From: Streptomyces atriruber
GTDB lineage: Bacteria; Actinomycetota; Actinomycetes; Streptomycetales; Streptomycetaceae
Direction: 5' to 3'
Assembly: GCF_001418325.1 (NCBI RefSeq)
Contig: NZ_LIPN01000031.1
Coordinates: 1 to 64,000, forward strand
DNA length: 64,000 bases
The stretch's first letter is position 1. Each line of letters opens with the position of its first letter. Below are positions 61,535 through 64,000 of the stretch, one piece after another. The notes beneath the pieces were generated by a model that searched no databases, was not told the origin of the DNA, and saw nothing but the letters and a program-made list of their open reading frames with translations. A program made the translations under genes and the position numbers.

Positions 61535-64000
61535 CTAGGCGGTCAGCTTGCGCATCAGGCGCACTCCCTGGGACGGCTTCATGTGCGGGAGGTAGGCCTT
61601 GCCGATCGCCCGCGTGATGCTCGGCAGGGCCGCCGGGTCCGGGTAGCACATGTACATGGGCCGGTACTCGGGCTGGAACTTCGCCTTGAAGTTGAGCAGC
61701 GACCGGAAGCCGTAGACCGGCTCCAGGGTGCGGCCCGCGTGGTCGAGGAGGCGCTGCAGCGCGGCGGGCGGCTCGCCGGTGTCGGAGCGGGCGAGCGGCG
61801 CTCCGGAGAGGCTGAGGAACTGCGCGCCCTCCTCCTTGAAGCCGAGTGCCGCGGACGCGATCAGGAACTCCATGGAGCCGCGGAACCCGTCGGAGCGGCG
61901 CCGCATGAAGTCCAGGGTCCAGCCGACCGGCCGGGCCGCCACCCCGTCGACGGCCTCTCCCTCCGCCGCCTGCGCGGAGTCCCCGTACACCGGCATCCAG
62001 CTCGTGATGCCGTGCACGGTGCGGTCCTCGTCGACCGCGAGGAGACAGCGAACGTGCGGGTCGTCGAGTTCGTCCAGGCCGCCGAGCGTGAAGCCCATCT
62101 CGGGGAGCCCCTTGTCGGCGACCCACTCCTCGGAGATCGAGCGGATCTGGTCGGTGAGCGCGATCGGCGCCTTCGGGAAGACGTGCCACTCCGCCGTGAT
62201 GCCCTCCTTCTTGGCCTTGTTCAGGGCGGTGCGGACGTCCTGCCACTTCTTGCCCGTGAAGGCCAGCTCCGGGAGAGGGACGACCGTGTCCTCGGCGACC
62301 TGCACCGAGCTCCAGCCCAGCGTGTCCGTGCGCGCCTTGGTGTCGGCCGTCACGCTGTAGAAGCAGGGCGTCCAGCCGCGCCGGTCGCAGTACGCGGCGA
62401 AACCGTCGATCGCGTCCCCGCGCGCGGACGGCTCCCCGAAGGGATCGCCCGTGGTGAGCGCGACCGTCGAATGCACGCGGTAGGCGACCGCCGCCCGGCC
62501 GTCCGCCGAGAACCAGTAGTGGTTGCCCGGCCACGTCGTCAGATACGAGAGCGTGGCGCCCCCGTGCGCGGCGAGCAGGGCACGCGCGCGTGCGGCGGCG
62601 TCGGGGTCCGGGTGCAGCATGGGCCGCCGGAACGCCACGAAGAGGGCGATCAGGGAGACCACCCAGAAGAGCATCCCGCAGTACTCGTAAAGCGCCAGGG
62701 CGGTGCCGCCGACCGGCACGGGCGCCTGGCCCTGGAAGAAGAACGGCTCGTAACTCGGCGGCAGGAACTGTGTCGGCAGGCCCGCGACCAGCTTGGGGAA
62801 CGTCGCGTCGGGCGTGTACTGGTCGCGCACCGCGTACCCGATGCCCACGTACGCGACACAGGCCAGCAGCAGCGCGCCGCCGACGACCCCCGCCAGCCGC
62901 GTCACGGTGGTGCGCGGGAGTCCCTGCGCGAAGAGCCGCCGGGTGAGGAGGAGCAGCACCAGGACGAGCAGCGGGAGCAGCATCTGCTCGACGACCGCCT
63001 GGATCATCGCCGCCTTCTGGTCGGCCAGGCCGCTGCCCTCCAGGACGTACCGGTCCGGGTGCGAGGCGATGTCGCTCAGCAGGTACGCCATGAGCCCGAG
63101 CCACACCAGCTGCGCGGCCACCGTGATCCGCCAGGACGCCCGCAGCCCGCGCCGCAGCCCCTCGGCGAGCACGAGCAGCAGCAGCGGGATCGCGATCCCC
63201 ATGAGCATCGCGGGAGAGCCGTAGAAGTGGTCCTGGGCGTGGACGCGGGCGCAGTCGGAGCTGCCGGCGTCGACGCAGGCGTCCGCGATGTCCTGCGGAC
63301 TCGGCCCGCCGGAGACGTACAGATCGAGGACGTTGAACGGGCCGAGCGAGTCCTTGTAGAGGGTCGCGACGAGCGGGCCGACGGCGGAGGCGGCCACCAC
63401 CAGGGCCACCAGGACCCGCCCCTCGGCGTGCGAGGCGTGCGGCACCCGCATGCGGTGCGTGTCCCCGTGCGCGAGGGCGCCGAGCCCCAGGCCCACCACG
63501 ACACCGGCCAGGCGCAGCACCCCCTGCAGGTGTCCGACGTACAGCACGAGCATCAGCGGGAACACGATCAGGCCCAGCTGGAGCCTGCGCCGCCACAGGG
63601 CGTCGAGGCGGTAGCTGAGGAAGGCGCCGACGGCGCAGGCGCCGATGCCGGGCGTCGCCGTCAGGTTCCGCGAGAGGTCGTTCAGCCAGTCCTCGCCGGC
63701 CAGCGCGCCGAGCTTCACGATCCCGGTGCCGAGCAGCGCCCCCAGCACCTGGCCGAGGAACAGGACGACGGCCGTCAGCAGGGAGCCCATGCGCTGCTCG
63801 GCGGCCGCGCCCAGGAGCAGCAACAGCAGCGTGGAGCCGATGTAGTTGCCGATCCCCGGGCACCACAGCATCGAGGTGAGAGGGGTCCACCAGCGGCCGT
63901 CGGCGAGCGCGGGCACGCCCACGCCGATGTCGTTCAGGAGCGTGCCGGACGGCCCGGCGCCGAGGCTCCCGGTGAAGGCGCCGACGGCCCACAGCGCGAC
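61535..64000 (-). CDS. MprF-like phosphatidylglycerol aminoacyltransferase, 5' end outside the window
   Basis: An open frame that runs through the right edge; about 820 residues are visible. The N-terminal membrane region has about ten helices, the first six like a rhomboid fold (LTSMLWCPGIGNYIGSTLLLL, FLGQVLGALLGTGIV). The C-terminal part (from about DPDAAARARALLAAHGGATLSYL) is a DUF2156 dual-GNAT domain of the MprF type (GFTLGGLDELDD, then MEFLIASAALGFKEEGAQFLSLSGAPLA in part). It should transfer an amino acid from charged tRNA to phosphatidylglycerol and move the product; no aminoacyl-tRNA synthetase domain is in the visible part. The 3' neighbour follows by 75 bases. Confidence 0.88.
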   Translation of the reverse strand, partial: VALWAVGAFTGSLGAGPSGTLLNDIGVGVPALADGRWWTPLTSMLWCPGIGNYIGSTLLLLLLGAAAEQRMGSLLTAVVLFLGQVLGALLGTGIVKLGALAGEDWLNDLSRNLTATPGIGACAVGAFLSYRLDALWRRRLQLGLIVFPLMLVLYVGHLQGVLRLAGVVVGLGLGALAHGDTHRMRVPHASHAEGRVLVALVVAASAVGPLVATLYKDSLGPFNVLDLYVSGGPSPQDIADACVDAGSSDCARVHAQDHFYGSPAMLMGIAIPLLLLVLAEGLRRGLRASWRITVAAQLVWLGLMAYLLSDIASHPDRYVLEGSGLADQKAAMIQAVVEQMLLPLLVLVLLLLTRRLFAQGLPRTTVTRLAGVVGGALLLACVAYVGIGYAVRDQYTPDATFPKLVAGLPTQFLPPSYEPFFFQGQAPVPVGGTALALYEYCGMLFWVVSLIALFVAFRRPMLHPDPDAAARARALLAAHGGATLSYLTTWPGNHYWFSADGRAAVAYRVHSTVALTTGDPFGEPSARGDAIDGFAAYCDRRGWTPCFYSVTADTKARTDTLGWSSVQVAEDTVVPLPELAFTGKKWQDVRTALNKAKKEGITAEWHVFPKAPIALTDQIRSISEEWVADKGLPEMGFTLGGLDELDDPHVRCLLAVDEDRTVHGITSWMPVYGDSAQAAEGEAVDGVAARPVGWTLDFMRRRSDGFRGSMEFLIASAALGFKEEGAQFLSLSGAPLARSDTGEPPAALQRLLDHAGRTLEPVYGFRSLLNFKAKFQPEYRPMYMCYPDPAALPSITRAIGKAYLPHMKPSQGVRLMRKLTA

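Overview
The window reads as a chromosomal stretch of a Streptomyces species. Coding DNA is very GC-rich with strong third-position GC bias, GTG/TTG starts are frequent, and the gene content (sigR-rsrA, DasR regulon, wblE, SigH with its anti-sigma factor, an epi-isozizaene synthase/P450 pair) matches, from memory, the conserved core of the S. coelicolor chromosome around SCO5190-SCO5250. I see no transposase, integrase, phage gene or CRISPR array. Both edges cut a gene: an AIM24-family gene on the left and a large membrane aminoacyl-phosphatidylglycerol-synthase-like gene on the right.

Layout. 1-8.4 kb: three tandem AIM24-like genes, a Nudix hydrolase overlapping a zincin-like metalloprotease, an epimerase-like protein, moaE, a 56-residue membrane protein, a PDZ-Lon secreted protease and a PPA1309 protein. 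8.5-13.9 kb: a 995-residue UPF0182 membrane protein and a Sel1-repeat protein bracketed by two identical initiator tRNA genes. 13.9-19.4 kb: a nitrate/sulfonate-type ABC importer, a Fur-family regulator divergent from a catalase, and a CBS protein. 19.6-26.4 kb: hisN, a TetR regulator, an SMR transporter, rsgA-aroA, an M50 protease, an SRAP protein and an alpha/beta hydrolase. 26.3-31.5 kb: the thiol-oxidative stress pair sigR-rsrA with a visible SigR-type promoter, two HD-GYP-like membrane proteins and a TPR protein. 31.5-38.8 kb: peptide deformylase, the albaflavenone pair (terpene synthase plus CYP170), and class Ia ribonucleotide reductase nrdAB behind a cobalamin riboswitch and tandem NrdR-like boxes. 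38.8-43.3 kb: two uptake systems for small carboxylates (MctP-like plus DUF3311; CstA plus a YbdD-like partner). 43.3-50.2 kb: the N-acetylglucosamine/chitobiose island dasR, dasABC, a NagZ-type GH3 enzyme and nagB, with DasR boxes before dasA and nagB. 50.2-57.6 kb: an SDR/TetR divergent pair, a PdtaS-type sensor kinase, wblE, a lipid kinase, a small membrane protein and the sigH-ushX pair. 57.6-64 kb: a UBP zinc-finger protein, a Na+/H+ antiporter, a PLP enzyme, a peptidoglycan amidase, a small helical protein and the truncated MprF-like gene.

How it fits together. Several blocks are stress or nutrient circuits: redox (SigR/RsrA, catalase/Fur), osmotic stress and development (SigH/UshX, WblE), chitin-derived amino-sugar import and catabolism under DasR (the das importer has no ATPase gene here, so it probably borrows a shared one), carboxylate uptake, and cobalamin- and NrdR-controlled deoxynucleotide supply. 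Noncoding structure is rich: strong hairpin terminators separate most transcription units, and several palindromes or repeated boxes sit in divergent promoters. Points that deserve a second look include a DasR-box-like site before the PdtaS-type kinase, a tandem palindromic operator between the SDR and TetR genes, a long open frame of sigH through ushX, an I-helix Thr to Asn change in the CYP170 enzyme, and the tRNA-flanked Sel1 gene.
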